Positions 26,965-36,205 of a DNA stretch of 64,000 bases are shown here, in pieces; the first letter of the stretch is position 1, and the number at the start of each line of letters is the position of its first letter. The notes beneath the pieces were generated by a model. It saw only the letters and a program-made list of their open reading frames with translations, was not told where the DNA came from and ran no database searches. This stretch comes from Lysinibacillus sp. JNUCC-52 (lineage in GTDB: Bacteria; Bacillota; Bacilli; Bacillales_A; Planococcaceae), in the NCBI RefSeq assembly GCF_015999545.1, contig NZ_CP065546.1:1054001-1118000 (forward strand), read 5' to 3'. Made by a program: the position numbers and the translations under genes.

Positions 26965-27753
26965 TTAATCTTTATGATATTTCTTTTCTGAAATCCAATA
27001 GTGCGAAATAGTTACGGTTAAAGAAATCCATATGAAAGTAATTAACATATTGCCGTATAAATGCGAATCGACTGAACCCGTTATTAATACCATCATTGCA
27101 TGTTGACTCATGCCTGCAGGATTTAATAAATCAATTATTGGATGTAAGCCACTAATTATTTTAAAAATAAACAAGCAAACGATACTAATTAAAGCGATAA
27201 CACCCTGTCCATTAAAAATAGTACTTACCATCGAAGTAAAAGAAATCATAAAAAGAACCCATAATTGATAAAAAACAATGGCTAGTATCATATCTAGAAA
27301 TGAAATATTATTAAACAAAAAATTTACATAAACGTAAGATACAATATATCCAAATGTCACACTAATAGCTACAAATGAGAAATTAGAAAAAAGCTTTCCA
27401 CCGATGTATGACCCTACTTTTACAGGTCTTGTTAGAATAAAATCAAGCATCCCATTTGCTTTATCTGACTGAATAATACCCATCATTGCAATCACTATAA
27501 TCATAATCCCTAACTGATCGAATTGGGATCCAAGTGTTGCAGCCATTACTTGCGCTCCATCCTGCTGAAGCATCGAAGGATCAATCGTAATGCCTTGATT
27601 TCCCCCAAGTGCTGCTAAAATGGTTGGTAAATAATATGTGACTACTGGTTGTGTAGCCCCTAAAAACATAAAAGCAAGCGGTAACCATATCACTTTAAAA
27701 TCACGAAACATTTGTACATATTCTTTTTTTGTTAAAACATATATAGGCGTCAT
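26965..27753 (-). CDS. ABC-2 type permease (YxlG-like)
   Basis: 262 residues with six membrane helices in the ABC-2 pattern, including a long extracellular loop after the first helix (about 35-75). It overlaps the ATPase gene by 4 bp (ATGA), so they are coupled. With the small membrane gene in front, the order equals yxlE-yxlF-yxlG of B. subtilis, which lies in the sigY operon. It exports an unknown compound. No sigma or anti-sigma gene is found here. Confidence 0.85.
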   Translation of the reverse strand: MTPIYVLTKKEYVQMFRDFKVIWLPLAFMFLGATQPVVTYYLPTILAALGGNQGITIDPSMLQQDGAQVMAATLGSQFDQLGIMIIVIAMMGIIQSDKANGMLDFILTRPVKVGSYIGGKLFSNFSFVAISVTFGYIVSYVYVNFLFNNISFLDMILAIVFYQLWVLFMISFTSMVSTIFNGQGVIALISIVCLFIFKIISGLHPIIDLLNPAGMSQHAMMVLITGSVDSHLYGNMLITFIWISLTVTISHYWISEKKYHKD

Positions 27754-28658
27754 ACGCTCACCACCATTTTTAAAAAGATGTCCTCTAACGTCTCACTGCT
27801 TCCAACTTCGAATCGAACAATATCTAATTTGTTTTCCAAAGTGTCACGCATTAACATATCTTTATTTTCCTGCACATTTTCGAGCGTTACCTTCATTCTT
27901 TTTCCGTTTGCTTCTACATGTTTTACATACGGAAGTTTTTCAATTATTTGGACAGAAAGCATATTTTCCGATGCTATTTCAAGATGTACAACTTCTTCAC
28001 TATTATGAGTTAATAATTTATCTATTGTCGTATCCATTATTTTCTCACCTTGTTTCATGATGACAAACCGTTCACAAATTTCTTCAGCATCGCCTAAAAT
28101 ATGCGTTGATAATAAAATAGTCGTTTCATGTTTAATTTCTTGAATTAAATTCAAAACCTCTCTCCTTCCTATTGGATCTAATGCCGATACAGGCTCATCC
28201 ATAACAATAAAAGATGGTTTATGTAAAAGCGTTTGAGCAATGCCTAATCTCTGCTTCATTCCGCCAGAAAATGTTTGAACTTTCTCATTCTGTTCGTTTA
28301 TTAATCCTACTTTTGTTAATATAGCAGGTACTTCCTCAATAAGTTTTTCTTTAGTTATACCTGATAACTGTCCCATAAAAAAGAGTGTCTCTTTGGCAGT
28401 CATCCAGTGGAAGAAATCAGGGTATTGAGGAAGATAGCCAACCTCTCTTTTCATGTTTGAAATTTTTTTCCCATCTAGCAGTACCTCGCCTTTATCCGCA
28501 TATAAGATATCTGCAATAATTTTAATTAGCGTAGACTTTCCAGCACCGTTTGGGCCTATAAGTCCTACACATTGTCCAGTGTCAACTACCATAGAAAAGT
28601 TATGAACGGCTGTCTTTGTTTTAAAGTTTTTTGTTACACCTTTAATTTCTAACTTCAT
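27750..28658 (-). CDS. ABC transporter ATP-binding protein (YxlF-like)
   Basis: 302 residues. Walker A GPNGAGKST near 38-46, Q-loop YLPQYPDF, signature FSGGMKQRL and Walker B IVMDEPVSALDP are intact. The last 80 residues form the extra domain common in ABC-2 exporters. The ATG at 28658 is chosen: a longer frame to 28790 runs through the gene in front. It overlaps the yxlE-like gene by 17 bp and the permease by 4 bp. Confidence 0.9.
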   Translation of the reverse strand: MKLEIKGVTKNFKTKTAVHNFSMVVDTGQCVGLIGPNGAGKSTLIKIIADILYADKGEVLLDGKKISNMKREVGYLPQYPDFFHWMTAKETLFFMGQLSGITKEKLIEEVPAILTKVGLINEQNEKVQTFSGGMKQRLGIAQTLLHKPSFIVMDEPVSALDPIGRREVLNLIQEIKHETTILLSTHILGDAEEICERFVIMKQGEKIMDTTIDKLLTHNSEEVVHLEIASENMLSVQIIEKLPYVKHVEANGKRMKVTLENVQENKDMLMRDTLENKLDIVRFEVGSSETLEDIFLKMVVSV

Positions 28659-28893
28659 TAAGCTTCGCTCCTTTTCGTCCAATAGTGAAATATAAAATGG
28701 GTCCAATTGTATTGAAAAATATAATAACAATTGTCCACAAAAGAACATTTGCCCTTTCCTTCCGATGCCTATACAAATCAAATAGTGCAATTAGGATAAG
28801 AATGAGACCTACCACCATGAACGGTAATGCTATCTGTAATACTGCTAACCAATCTACATCTCCCAATTCATTTAATCCATAGTGAAGTTTCAT
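28642..28893 (-). CDS. PLDc_N-domain small membrane protein (YxlE-like)
   Basis: 83 residues with two helices. The pair ALFDLYRHR and NTIGPILYFTIGRKG is the PLDc_N signature, also found at the N terminus of cardiolipin synthases. Here it is alone and lacks any phospholipase motif. ATG at 28893 follows GAGGAG with 8-nt spacing. It opens the yxlEFG-like operon and may regulate the exporter. Confidence 0.85.
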   Translation of the reverse strand: MKLHYGLNELGDVDWLAVLQIALPFMVVGLILILIALFDLYRHRKERANVLLWTIVIIFFNTIGPILYFTIGRKGAKLNEVRN

Positions 28894-28916
28894 GTAATTT
28901 TCTCCTCTCAACTCAC

Positions 28917-29029
28917 ATTATCATTACTGATAATGATAACAATAACACACAATTTTTGGAATTGCACCTGTTTATTGCTTTATTTTTATATACATTATCA
29001 TTACTGATAATATCATCGGTACTGATAAT
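28917..29029. promoter_or_regulatory. Repeated TTATCA-N4-TGATAA operator-like sites
   Basis: The 16-mer TTATCATTACTGATAA occurs twice exactly (28918-28933 and 28995-29010) and a looser copy, ATATCA ... TGATAAT, lies at 29012-29028. They sit 25-135 bp ahead of the yxlE-like start. Parts (GATAATGATAAC) resemble Fur boxes; a GntR-type or other repressor is equally possible. Confidence 0.7.
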
Positions 29030-29254
29030 ACGATTTCACTGTGTATTTAGTGTTCTAAATTTTTAATACTTTCCATTCTTCTCAACTATGTATTTTTCAG
29101 CGCCATGACTACTTTCAGCAACTAGATGTTCTACAAAAATTACTTGTTATCTATTTCTTTTTTTCCGTATTCATGTCATCATGAACGAATGATTACACTT
29201 ACATAAAACATACATCTAAATAACGATGTTAAATCTTAAAGGAGAATAGATACA
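29030..29254. other. Rest of the divergent yxlE/HAD intergenic region
   Basis: AT-rich, no gene seen. The right end carries AAAGGAG for the HAD-family gene; the left part should carry the yxlE promoter. Confidence 0.4.
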
Positions 29255-29872
29255 ATGAAACATATCATATTTGATTTTGATGGTACACTTGCAGATTCCA
29301 CTGCTGTACTCGCCTCTGTATGGAACACCATTGCAAAGGAATACGATTTTAAAGAAGTACAACTAGAGGACATTGATTCACTAAAAAAAATATCAATTAC
29401 CGAACGCAGTAAATTATTTAACTTTCCACTACACAAGCTACCAATTATACTCCCTCAATTTTATCGTTTATACCAACAGTCCATAAAAGATGTTCACCTT
29501 TTTCGGGGGATGAAAGATGTATTAAAGGCAATTGAAAACAAGGGTTATACAATCGCAATTATCTCTTCTAATTCGAAGGACAATATTTCAGAGTTTTTAA
29601 AGGTAAATGATATTAATCATGTTTCTGAAGTACTGTGCTCTAGCCGTATTTTTGGGAAAGATAAAGTGATTAAAAAATATATAAAAGAAACAAATATCAA
29701 AAAATCAGACGTGTTATATGTTGGAGATGAGCAGCGTGATATTGTTGCCTGTAAAAAAGTAGGAATTCCAATTATTTGGGTTGGTTGGGGATATGATGCA
29801 ATTGAGGTTGTTCAATCAGAGAAGCCCGATTATAAAGTATTTTCTCCAGCAGAAATATTAACTATCATTTAA
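29255..29872 (+). CDS. HAD-superfamily hydrolase (phosphatase)
   Basis: 205 residues. Motif I is DFDGT at 7-11 with Asp7 as nucleophile, motif II is IISSNS near 98, a conserved Lys lies near 140 (FGKDKVIKK) and motif III is VGDEQRDI near 160. A helical cap domain lies between 15 and 85, as in phosphoglycolate phosphatase-like members. It is cytosolic, transcribed alone and followed by a terminator. The substrate is not predictable. Confidence 0.88.
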   Translation: MKHIIFDFDGTLADSTAVLASVWNTIAKEYDFKEVQLEDIDSLKKISITERSKLFNFPLHKLPIILPQFYRLYQQSIKDVHLFRGMKDVLKAIENKGYTIAIISSNSKDNISEFLKVNDINHVSEVLCSSRIFGKDKVIKKYIKETNIKKSDVLYVGDEQRDIVACKKVGIPIIWVGWGYDAIEVVQSEKPDYKVFSPAEILTII

Positions 29873-29904
29873 GCAATGAATACATTTCTCATGTCTTCGG
29901 GCTC

Positions 29905-29934
29905 GAAAAAAAAAGACACTTTCTTCAGTGTCTC
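29905..29934 (-). terminator. Terminator of the VanW-family gene
   Basis: GACACT / AGTGTC stem with nine T residues on the minus strand. It lies 90 bp past the VanW stop, inside the convergent region. Confidence 0.75.
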
Positions 29935-29957
29935 AGAGTAAAACAGAAATACAGAGA

Positions 29958-30015
29958 AGGTTGATTTGCTCCAAAACAACACTTTTGAGCTAGTCTTACA
30001 TCAACCTCTTTTTTA
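29958..30015 (+). terminator. Terminator of the HAD gene
   Basis: AGGTTGAT / ATCAACCT stem with further pairing in a long loop, followed by CTTTTTTA on the plus strand. It is convergent with the VanW-family gene, whose stop is at 30024. Confidence 0.7.
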
Positions 30016-30023
30016 CTATGGGG

Positions 30024-30989
30024 CTAGCTTTTTATAAGTTCTTTGTATTTTTCGGATGTTCTTATTTCAATAGTAAGAAAATCTTTACCGTACGTTGCCT
30101 TAATTAAAAAAGGCACATCACTTGTGTTTTGAAACCTAAAATCCAATCCGCCATAGGATACCGTTGCATCTCTACCCTTTGGAACGTAGCCAACATCTAA
30201 AGAATGATGATGTCGCTCGACGAATTTTATAGGTAATTGATCGACTGCATTGAACAACGTTGAGGAAGTTTGGCATATACCCCCACCGATGCCCATAACA
30301 AGTTTTTTATTAATAATTTCAGGTGCGGGCTGATAGCCGTTTTTTTCATCTCTCGGTCCAACAACAGTATTAAAAGAAAAAGTATCCCCGCTCCCAACAA
30401 TGACATTATTGATCGCCTTTGCTGACAGTTCGATATTTTTGTTTCTTCCTACATCTGAGGAGCTGAAGTATGTTGTATACGATGCTACTACAACATCCTC
30501 TAAATACGGTATGTCTTCTAGATAATAGCCACTTTCAGTAATATACAGTGGCATTTCTACTTTGCCCCCCGTTACAGATGCAGCTAGTACCCTTTCAACC
30601 AATTCACTTTCTTTTAAAATCACCAATGGACTTCCTTTAATAACCTGACCATTGCCATCCAATTTGTCGAGCACCATGCGCTTATCTAAACCAACTACTG
30701 TTTCTGTTCCCCTTGCTAATTGTTGTGCTAATTGTTCAATTTTCTTTTTATACGATTCAGGGTCTGTTTCATAGCCTAGTTCCTGTGGTGATATGATGTG
30801 GATGATTTCCAAAGATTGCGGATCAACAATTTCAACTACTATAGGTCCAGCTTCCTGCTCCTTGTCCTCCGTGTACGTCACTGGCTGCTTTACATCGTCA
30901 ATGTCAATTTGTTCGTTCTCTAATGTTTCTTGACAGCCAGCCAAAGCAATAGTACTTCCTAAACAAAATACAGCTATCCAGCTCTTCAA
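30024..30989 (-). CDS. VanW-family lipoprotein
   Basis: 321 residues. A short lipoprotein signal ends in LAGC with Cys19 as lipid site, so the protein is anchored on the outer face of the membrane. The VanW domain fills the C-terminal half, with AINNVIVGSGDTFSFN, GGGICQTSSTLFNA and ERHHHSLDVGYVPKGRDATV as clear family blocks. Its role is uncertain; VanW was first seen near vancomycin resistance genes but is not required for it. The middle region may be a peptidoglycan-binding extension. Start is TTG after AGGTAGGTG. It is monocistronic. Confidence 0.88.
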   Translation of the reverse strand: MKSWIAVFCLGSTIALAGCQETLENEQIDIDDVKQPVTYTEDKEQEAGPIVVEIVDPQSLEIIHIISPQELGYETDPESYKKKIEQLAQQLARGTETVVGLDKRMVLDKLDGNGQVIKGSPLVILKESELVERVLAASVTGGKVEMPLYITESGYYLEDIPYLEDVVVASYTTYFSSSDVGRNKNIELSAKAINNVIVGSGDTFSFNTVVGPRDEKNGYQPAPEIINKKLVMGIGGGICQTSSTLFNAVDQLPIKFVERHHHSLDVGYVPKGRDATVSYGGLDFRFQNTSDVPFLIKATYGKDFLTIEIRTSEKYKELIKS

Positions 30990-31313
30990 TAATAAACACC
31001 TACCTCTACCTTACTTACAGCAACATCTTATTCGACTAGTAAGGATAGTGTGTTTCTTTTCATGCATTTTTATTGGTAGTTGCTTAAATAATTGTTTTTT
31101 AAATATAGATTATTAGTGAATACACAATTAAAAATGTAGCTTTTTCTACAATTTAAGTAAAAGGAAAACACTCCATACAAGTTTAAATGCTACCTTTTGT
31201 GGAGTGCTTTCTGTTAAAAAATTGAGTTTTCGGCATATAATAAATACTTGTGTATTGCTTATCCTCTTTGAATACACAAGTTAAAATAACCTCGCTATGG
31301 AAATCAAATTATC
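30990..31313. other. Intergenic region with two hairpins
   Basis: No gene seen. CACTCCA / TGGAGTG (31169-31206) and a perfect ACTTGTGTATT / AATACACAAGT (31246-31281) are inverted repeats; the latter probably ends the 31314-32377 transcript, though its T run is weak. Confidence 0.5.
31246..31281 (-). terminator. Probable terminator of the unknown pair
   Basis: An 11-bp perfect stem with a 14-nt loop, 33 bp after the small membrane gene; the following minus-strand sequence is AT-rich (ATTTATTAT). Confidence 0.55.
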
Positions 31314-31502
31314 TCATCTTTTGTTCCTTTCAAAAAATAAAATGAATAAAGTAAAAGTTGCAAGTAAGAATAATATAATGGTAGTCGCTCTAGGAATATA
31401 ACCATTTTGGACTTGATGAAAAATTTCTATTAGTGAAAAAGATAATACTCCAAATATGATAAGTATAACTAAAATAAAATGTATCTCTTCTTTATTTTTC
31501 AT
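31314..31502 (-). CDS. Small two-helix membrane protein of unknown function
   Basis: 62 residues: a charged start (MKNKEE), a hydrophobic helix at about 8-27, a short loop with HQVQNGYIPR, a second helix near 39-57 and a basic end. I do not recognise it. The start codon overlaps the stop of the preceding gene by 4 bp (ATGA), which is strong evidence that it is a real, coupled gene. In size and topology it resembles immunity or partner proteins of secreted toxins, but that is inference from architecture only. Confidence 0.7.
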   Translation of the reverse strand: MKNKEEIHFILVILIIFGVLSFSLIEIFHQVQNGYIPRATTIILFLLATFTLFILFFERNKR

Positions 31503-32377
31503 GAAACCCGTACATTGGAAAAATCATCGTATTTTCCAAATCTCCAATTACGTTCTGGTCCAGGGATTTTTTTATAGGAGTTTAACGTTTTATTAGTAAG
31601 AATTAAATATTCAACAGATGCAACTATTACTGAAATGCCAGGTATGCTTTTTAAATATTTTCTCAAGAAATTGGTGACGTTGGCAACTGTAGGCTTTTTG
31701 ATTGATTTAAATGCCTGATCTAGTAATCCTACTAATAATAAATCCTTTAGAATACTTGTTTCAAAATTCCTTATCTTATCAACATTTCTTGTGAATTGAT
31801 CAAAGTGCTTATTGTATGTGTTAACTGTTTTTTCATTGGATAGTTCTCTGGCTTTTCCTCCTCCATTACTGTATTTATAATATGAATAATTAAATCCACT
31901 CGATCTTGCTGTCACCCATTTACCTGTTGCACTTGTCGTATATACTAGTTTATCATTCTTAATTTCGTTAACAGGCGAAACATCCACAGGTGTTTTTGAA
32001 ATAATCTGTTTACTTAATATATTTTGCTGGCTTTCAAAACTATCATCGTCATTCATATCAATAATTGTTATGAAATTTTCGACAAGTTCTTTAGCTACAT
32101 TATCTATTTTATATTTATTAGTAGTTACAGCTTCATTTTCAATTTGTTCCTCATATAAAAAAAGTTCGCCATTTTCTAATGTGTTATACACTACTTCCTT
32201 ATCCGTAAATTTAATAATTTCCAATATTACAAAACTATCATCTTCCACATCTTCTTCTGAAAGAGGCATAGCAAATGACTTAACATGTACAAAAGTTAAT
32301 GTAATTGTAGTGATTAATACAACTATAGTTAGGTAAATTATTAAGTTTCTAGCAAAAAAGTAAAAGGTTTTTTTCAT
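31499..32377 (-). CDS. Unknown secreted or membrane-anchored protein
   Basis: 292 residues. A hydrophobic N-terminal segment (about 10-31) ends in SFAMP and looks like a signal peptide. Then comes an acidic region of about 100 residues, a Tyr/Gly-rich stretch (SSGFNYSYYKYSNGGGK near 165), and a C-terminal half with hydrophobic segments LLLVGLLDQ and ISVIVASVEYLILTN. I cannot place it in a family; a large bacteriocin-like protein is one possibility. GAGGATACT precedes the ATG. It is coupled to the 62-residue membrane protein behind it. Base composition is lower in GC than the neighbours, as in accessory genes. Confidence 0.7.
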   Translation of the reverse strand: MKKTFYFFARNLIIYLTIVVLITTITLTFVHVKSFAMPLSEEDVEDDSFVILEIIKFTDKEVVYNTLENGELFLYEEQIENEAVTTNKYKIDNVAKELVENFITIIDMNDDDSFESQQNILSKQIISKTPVDVSPVNEIKNDKLVYTTSATGKWVTARSSGFNYSYYKYSNGGGKARELSNEKTVNTYNKHFDQFTRNVDKIRNFETSILKDLLLVGLLDQAFKSIKKPTVANVTNFLRKYLKSIPGISVIVASVEYLILTNKTLNSYKKIPGPERNWRFGKYDDFSNVRVS

Positions 32378-32790
32378 AGTATCCTCTTCCTTCCCTTTCT
32401 TAGAAAATATTCAATAAATTACTTTTTAAATAATCAGTATTCTTTTTTATTTATAAAATAATAACCACTCTTTATTTTTTCAACGACTTTGTATGTTTAT
32501 CTTCAATTCTTTTCAAATCTCTATTTAAAAATCAACCACATTAAAAATTTTTCACTTTTATTATTAGCCATTTCCCTTATTAAACTTCAAATCTATATAT
32601 AAAAAGCCAAAAGTACTCACTTGTTAGTACATTGCTTTAACTTGCATAAAGTCCCATGTTTCTACTATATATATAGAAAAAGTCAACGAACAGAGTTATG
32701 GTTAGGACTATTAACATTCGTAATAATGCTGAAGCTTGTAGTAAAATAAATTACATCATTATCCTAAATTTCGAAAAGGAGGTAGAAAAG
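32378..32790. other. AT-rich divergent intergenic region
   Basis: No gene is visible. It holds promoters for both divergent genes. A small inverted repeat TTTCTA ... TAGAAA (32659-32679) and GTACT ... AGTAC (near 32613-32632) could be regulator sites. A frame running in from 32698 is not used because the real start with AAAGGAGG is at 32791. Confidence 0.4.
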
Positions 32791-35289
32791 ATGCCTACTA
32801 CATTATTATCTTCTAAATTAACGATTCCTCTCGAGGCACCTGATTTAATTGAGCGAAGACAATTATTTGATCTTTTACGACTTCATACTTATAAAAAAGT
32901 GACGATTTTACGTGCACCAGCAGGCTATGGAAAAACAACTGTTCTAAGTAGCTGGTTCAAAAATAGTAAGGAAACTGTGGCTTGGGTATCACTTGATGCT
33001 GCTGAAAATGATCCGATTCGTTTTTGGACTTACGCTGTGCATGCCGTTGCCAAAGCTTATCAGTGCAATATAGATCAAATACTTGCACCACTGTTGCATG
33101 CTCAAGACCTAGCAACACTTGAATTTTTTATCAATTCATTTTTAGAAGAGCTTAATGCCTTAGCAAAACCGATACATATTGTATTAGATGATTATCATCT
33201 AATTGATAATCCAGCAATTCATCAACTTATGACTCAATTTATAGAGTACTTACCTTCTGAGGCACATGTTTATATTACAACTCGGACAGCCCTTGCACTC
33301 CCTACTGCTAAGTGGCGCGTTAAACAATGGCTACAAGAATTTAATGCGGATCATTTACGATTTACGTTGCAAGAAACTAAGCAATTTTTTTCCTACAAAC
33401 ATGCAACACCACTAAATCAACAACATTTACAAAATGTTTTAGACAAAACGGAAGGATGGGTAGCTGGATTATTGTTAACGCGCTTGGCAAATGAACAACA
33501 AATAGACCCAATCGATAATATAGCGCAGCCGTTTATTTCTGAGTTTCTATGGCAAGAAATTATTCAAAATCTTCCGCCTACAACACAAAAATTTCTCATA
33601 CAAACATCTCTACTGCATGAGCTAGAACCTACTATATGTGACCAACTAACAAAGCAATCAAATAGCCTTGAACTGTTAGAAAATTTAGAAGCAAAAGGTC
33701 TATTTATCATTCGTCTGCAATCAAAAAAGCCTGTTTTTCGCTACCATCATTTATTTGCTGAAGCATTACAATTAGAACTAAACAAACAATATTCAGTTCA
33801 GCAAGTACAATCAATTGTCCAAGAAGTTGCTCATTCTATTTACAACAATCAGGGAAATTATATTTCTGCAATTGAGCTAGCACTTAAATATGAACAATAT
33901 GAACAAGCCGCTTCATGGATAACAGAACATCTTGTACAGCTCTATGCTTCCGGGCAAACAACAACATTTATGCGCTGGCTACAACAACTTCGGAGTGCTC
34001 ACTATGTCGTTTCGTATGAAATGCTTGTTATCGGCTTCCTAACTTCTATTACAACAATGGACACCAAAATAGCTACTTCCCTTATGGAGGAGCTTGAAAT
34101 GAGACAATATGTAGAACATTGGATGGAGCAAGAAGAACATGGAGCGATGGCATATATTTATGAAAGTGCTAAGGCATATGCAATTGTCGCTTCTGGTGGA
34201 AATTTACAGGTAGTTGAAGAAATTATGCGTAATTTGCTTGCGAAAGGTCCTGCGCCCTCACGTTGGGATAACGTTCCGATTCCATATAATATTTTCGAAT
34301 ACAAACTGTCTCGTACTAGTATCGGCTCAAAAGGGAAACTTCAAATAATGGAAGATGGCGAAGCCGTTGGTAAACTTTTTCGAGAAACATCGTTACAAAC
34401 TGCAAATGTTACAGCTTTTAGCTATGGGGTTGCTGCTGAATCATTATACGAACGAAGTTTAATAGAATACGCTCAAAAGGAGCTTGAAATCGCCATCGGT
34501 TTAGGTCATCATCATCAAGACCCTGGTTTATTTATTCCGATGTATTTATTAAAGGCAAAAATTTACACCCATCAACAACAAGCAACTACAGCACGTGCGA
34601 TGCTAGCACAAGTATTAGAAGGTGTTTCGGAAAAACATTGGCGAACTTCCATTCAAATTATGCAAGCTTATTGTTTTATAATTGATGGAGATAGTCAAAA
34701 TGCAGAGATGCTATTGCAGGCAACAAAAACGAAGCAACCATTTTGGCAGCTCGTTTATGCTCGTTTACTGTTATTAAAGGGCGAGCTAAACGATGCATTA
34801 TCTATTGTCATTCAAGTGAAAACGAAGGCTCAGCAAGATGAGCAAATCGCAACGATTATAGAAGCAACAGTGTTAGAGGCTATTTGCCAGCATCGTTTAG
34901 GAAATACTTCTATCGCATTAGATATTTTACATGAAGTGTTACAATTAGCAGCAAAATATTATTATGTTCGGACGTTATTAGATGAGAAGGAGCTACTCCC
35001 TCTTTTAGAGCAATATTTTCAATTAGAGTCGTATGCATTAAAATGGAATCCTTACCCAGATTATTATTTCAATTATCTTCAAAGTTGCACAACAAGTGTC
35101 GTTCGTAACGAAATATTGACACCACGTGAAATGGAATTGCTCGATCTTTTAGCCAATGGTGTCACCAATCGAGAAATTGCGAAGCTGTTGAATTTATCAG
35201 ATGGAACCGTTCGCGTTTATTTATCTACTATTTATCAAAAACTAGGTGTCAAATCCCGTACACAGGCAATCCTCCACACAAAAAAGTAA
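32791..35289 (+). CDS. MalT-like LuxR-family transcriptional regulator (STAND ATPase)
   Basis: 832 residues. The P-loop APAGYGKTT is at 42-50, with HIVLDDYHLI as Walker B. A winged-helix-like part follows, then a long helical TPR-like region (about 350-760), and a C-terminal LuxR helix-turn-helix (LTPREMELLDLLANGVTNREIAKLL ... TIYQKLGVKSRTQAI). Proteins of this class bind ATP and an inducer, oligomerise and activate transcription. The ATG at 32791 follows AAAGGAGG 8 nt upstream. The gene stands alone, divergent from the unknown secreted pair, which is a plausible target. The inducer is unknown. Confidence 0.9.
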   Translation: MPTTLLSSKLTIPLEAPDLIERRQLFDLLRLHTYKKVTILRAPAGYGKTTVLSSWFKNSKETVAWVSLDAAENDPIRFWTYAVHAVAKAYQCNIDQILAPLLHAQDLATLEFFINSFLEELNALAKPIHIVLDDYHLIDNPAIHQLMTQFIEYLPSEAHVYITTRTALALPTAKWRVKQWLQEFNADHLRFTLQETKQFFSYKHATPLNQQHLQNVLDKTEGWVAGLLLTRLANEQQIDPIDNIAQPFISEFLWQEIIQNLPPTTQKFLIQTSLLHELEPTICDQLTKQSNSLELLENLEAKGLFIIRLQSKKPVFRYHHLFAEALQLELNKQYSVQQVQSIVQEVAHSIYNNQGNYISAIELALKYEQYEQAASWITEHLVQLYASGQTTTFMRWLQQLRSAHYVVSYEMLVIGFLTSITTMDTKIATSLMEELEMRQYVEHWMEQEEHGAMAYIYESAKAYAIVASGGNLQVVEEIMRNLLAKGPAPSRWDNVPIPYNIFEYKLSRTSIGSKGKLQIMEDGEAVGKLFRETSLQTANVTAFSYGVAAESLYERSLIEYAQKELEIAIGLGHHHQDPGLFIPMYLLKAKIYTHQQQATTARAMLAQVLEGVSEKHWRTSIQIMQAYCFIIDGDSQNAEMLLQATKTKQPFWQLVYARLLLLKGELNDALSIVIQVKTKAQQDEQIATIIEATVLEAICQHRLGNTSIALDILHEVLQLAAKYYYVRTLLDEKELLPLLEQYFQLESYALKWNPYPDYYFNYLQSCTTSVVRNEILTPREMELLDLLANGVTNREIAKLLNLSDGTVRVYLSTIYQKLGVKSRTQAILHTKK

Positions 35290-35299
35290 ATATGAAAAT

Positions 35300-35341
35300 G
35301 AGCATCTGACAGCTATTGATTGTTGTTAGTTGCTCTTTTTA
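35300..35341 (+). terminator. Terminator of the MalT-like gene
   Basis: GAGCA-CTGACA / TGTTAG-TGCTC stem with an inner loop, followed by five T residues. Confidence 0.75.
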
Positions 35342-35344
35342 GTT

Positions 35345-35491
35345 TTGTTTAAGGATCTTTGGAGAAATAATGAAAATTTCTGTTTAATTTCCTTAAAGGA
35401 TGTACTTTTTTATAAAAAAGCTTCTCGCATTAATCAACTTTCTAAAAAGCGCGGACTCCATTTAACATTAGATGGAATTCATTTTATATAG
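35345..35491 (+). pseudogene. Possible gene remnant, 48 codons
   Basis: A frame from TTG 35345 to the stop at 35491 reads like protein (KDVLFYKKASRINQLSKKRG) but has no ribosome site. It may be the C-terminal end of a lost gene. I do not recognise it, and chance cannot be excluded. Confidence 0.25.
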
Positions 35492-35552
35492 TATGTATGC
35501 TAAATTTGTAGAGATGAATATGTAACGAAGATTGAGCAACTAGTTAATGTAC

Positions 35553-35590
35553 AAAAAAAAGAACTGTTCCTATTACGTTGGAACAGTTCT
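35553..35590 (-). terminator. Terminator of the LysM-CAP gene
   Basis: GAACTGTTCC / GGAACAGTTC perfect stem with eight T residues on the minus strand. Confidence 0.9.
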
Positions 35591-35596
35591 ATTATA

Positions 35597-36205
35597 TTAT
35601 TTTTGAATAAACATTTGAGACCAGTAGTTACCATCTTTCACAAAGCCTACACCGATATGTGTATAGCTTGTGTTTAGAATATTTGCTCGGTGTCCTTCAC
35701 TATTCATCCAAGCATTTACGACTTCAGTAGCTGATTTTTGACCTTTGGCAATATTTTCTCCAGCTGATTTATACGTAATACCGAAGTTTTTCATCATTGT
35801 AAATGGTGTGCCATATGTTGGACTTGTATGGTCGAAGTAGTTTTTATCATGCATGTCTTGAGATTTATATTTTGCTACTCTTGAAAGCTCCCAATCTTCT
35901 TTTAATGCTGGAAGACCCGCTTTTGCACGTTCTGCATTGACAAGTTTAACGACTTCTTGTTCTACAGATGCTTGCTCATTTGTTGGAATATTAATTTTTT
36001 GCCCTACGTTTATTTGATCAGGATTTGCTAGTTGAGGATTTGCATCAATTAGCTCCTGTACGCCTGTTTGAGTGTTTACGGCAATTTTCCAAAGAGAATC
36101 ACCTGCTACTACTGTATATGAATCAGCTGCCATTGCGCTGATTGGTACTAATATTGAAACCGATAATACGGATGCCATTGCGACTTTTTTTACTTTTTTA
36201 AACAT
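35597..36205 (-). CDS. Secreted LysM and CAP domain protein
   Basis: 202 residues. A Sec signal peptide ends at about 27 (ISAMAA). One LysM domain follows (YTVVAGDSLWKIA ... INVGQKINIP), which anchors to peptidoglycan or spore cortex. The CAP/SCP domain spans about 80-200 with the cavity residues in FDHTSP, AGENIA and SEGHRANIL. This is the layout of YkwD/SafA-like wall proteins of Bacillus; no enzymatic role is firm. The ATG at 36205 is chosen over 36214, since AGGAAGGA abuts the latter. Terminator follows directly. Confidence 0.9.
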   Translation of the reverse strand: MFKKVKKVAMASVLSVSILVPISAMAADSYTVVAGDSLWKIAVNTQTGVQELIDANPQLANPDQINVGQKINIPTNEQASVEQEVVKLVNAERAKAGLPALKEDWELSRVAKYKSQDMHDKNYFDHTSPTYGTPFTMMKNFGITYKSAGENIAKGQKSATEVVNAWMNSEGHRANILNTSYTHIGVGFVKDGNYWSQMFIQK

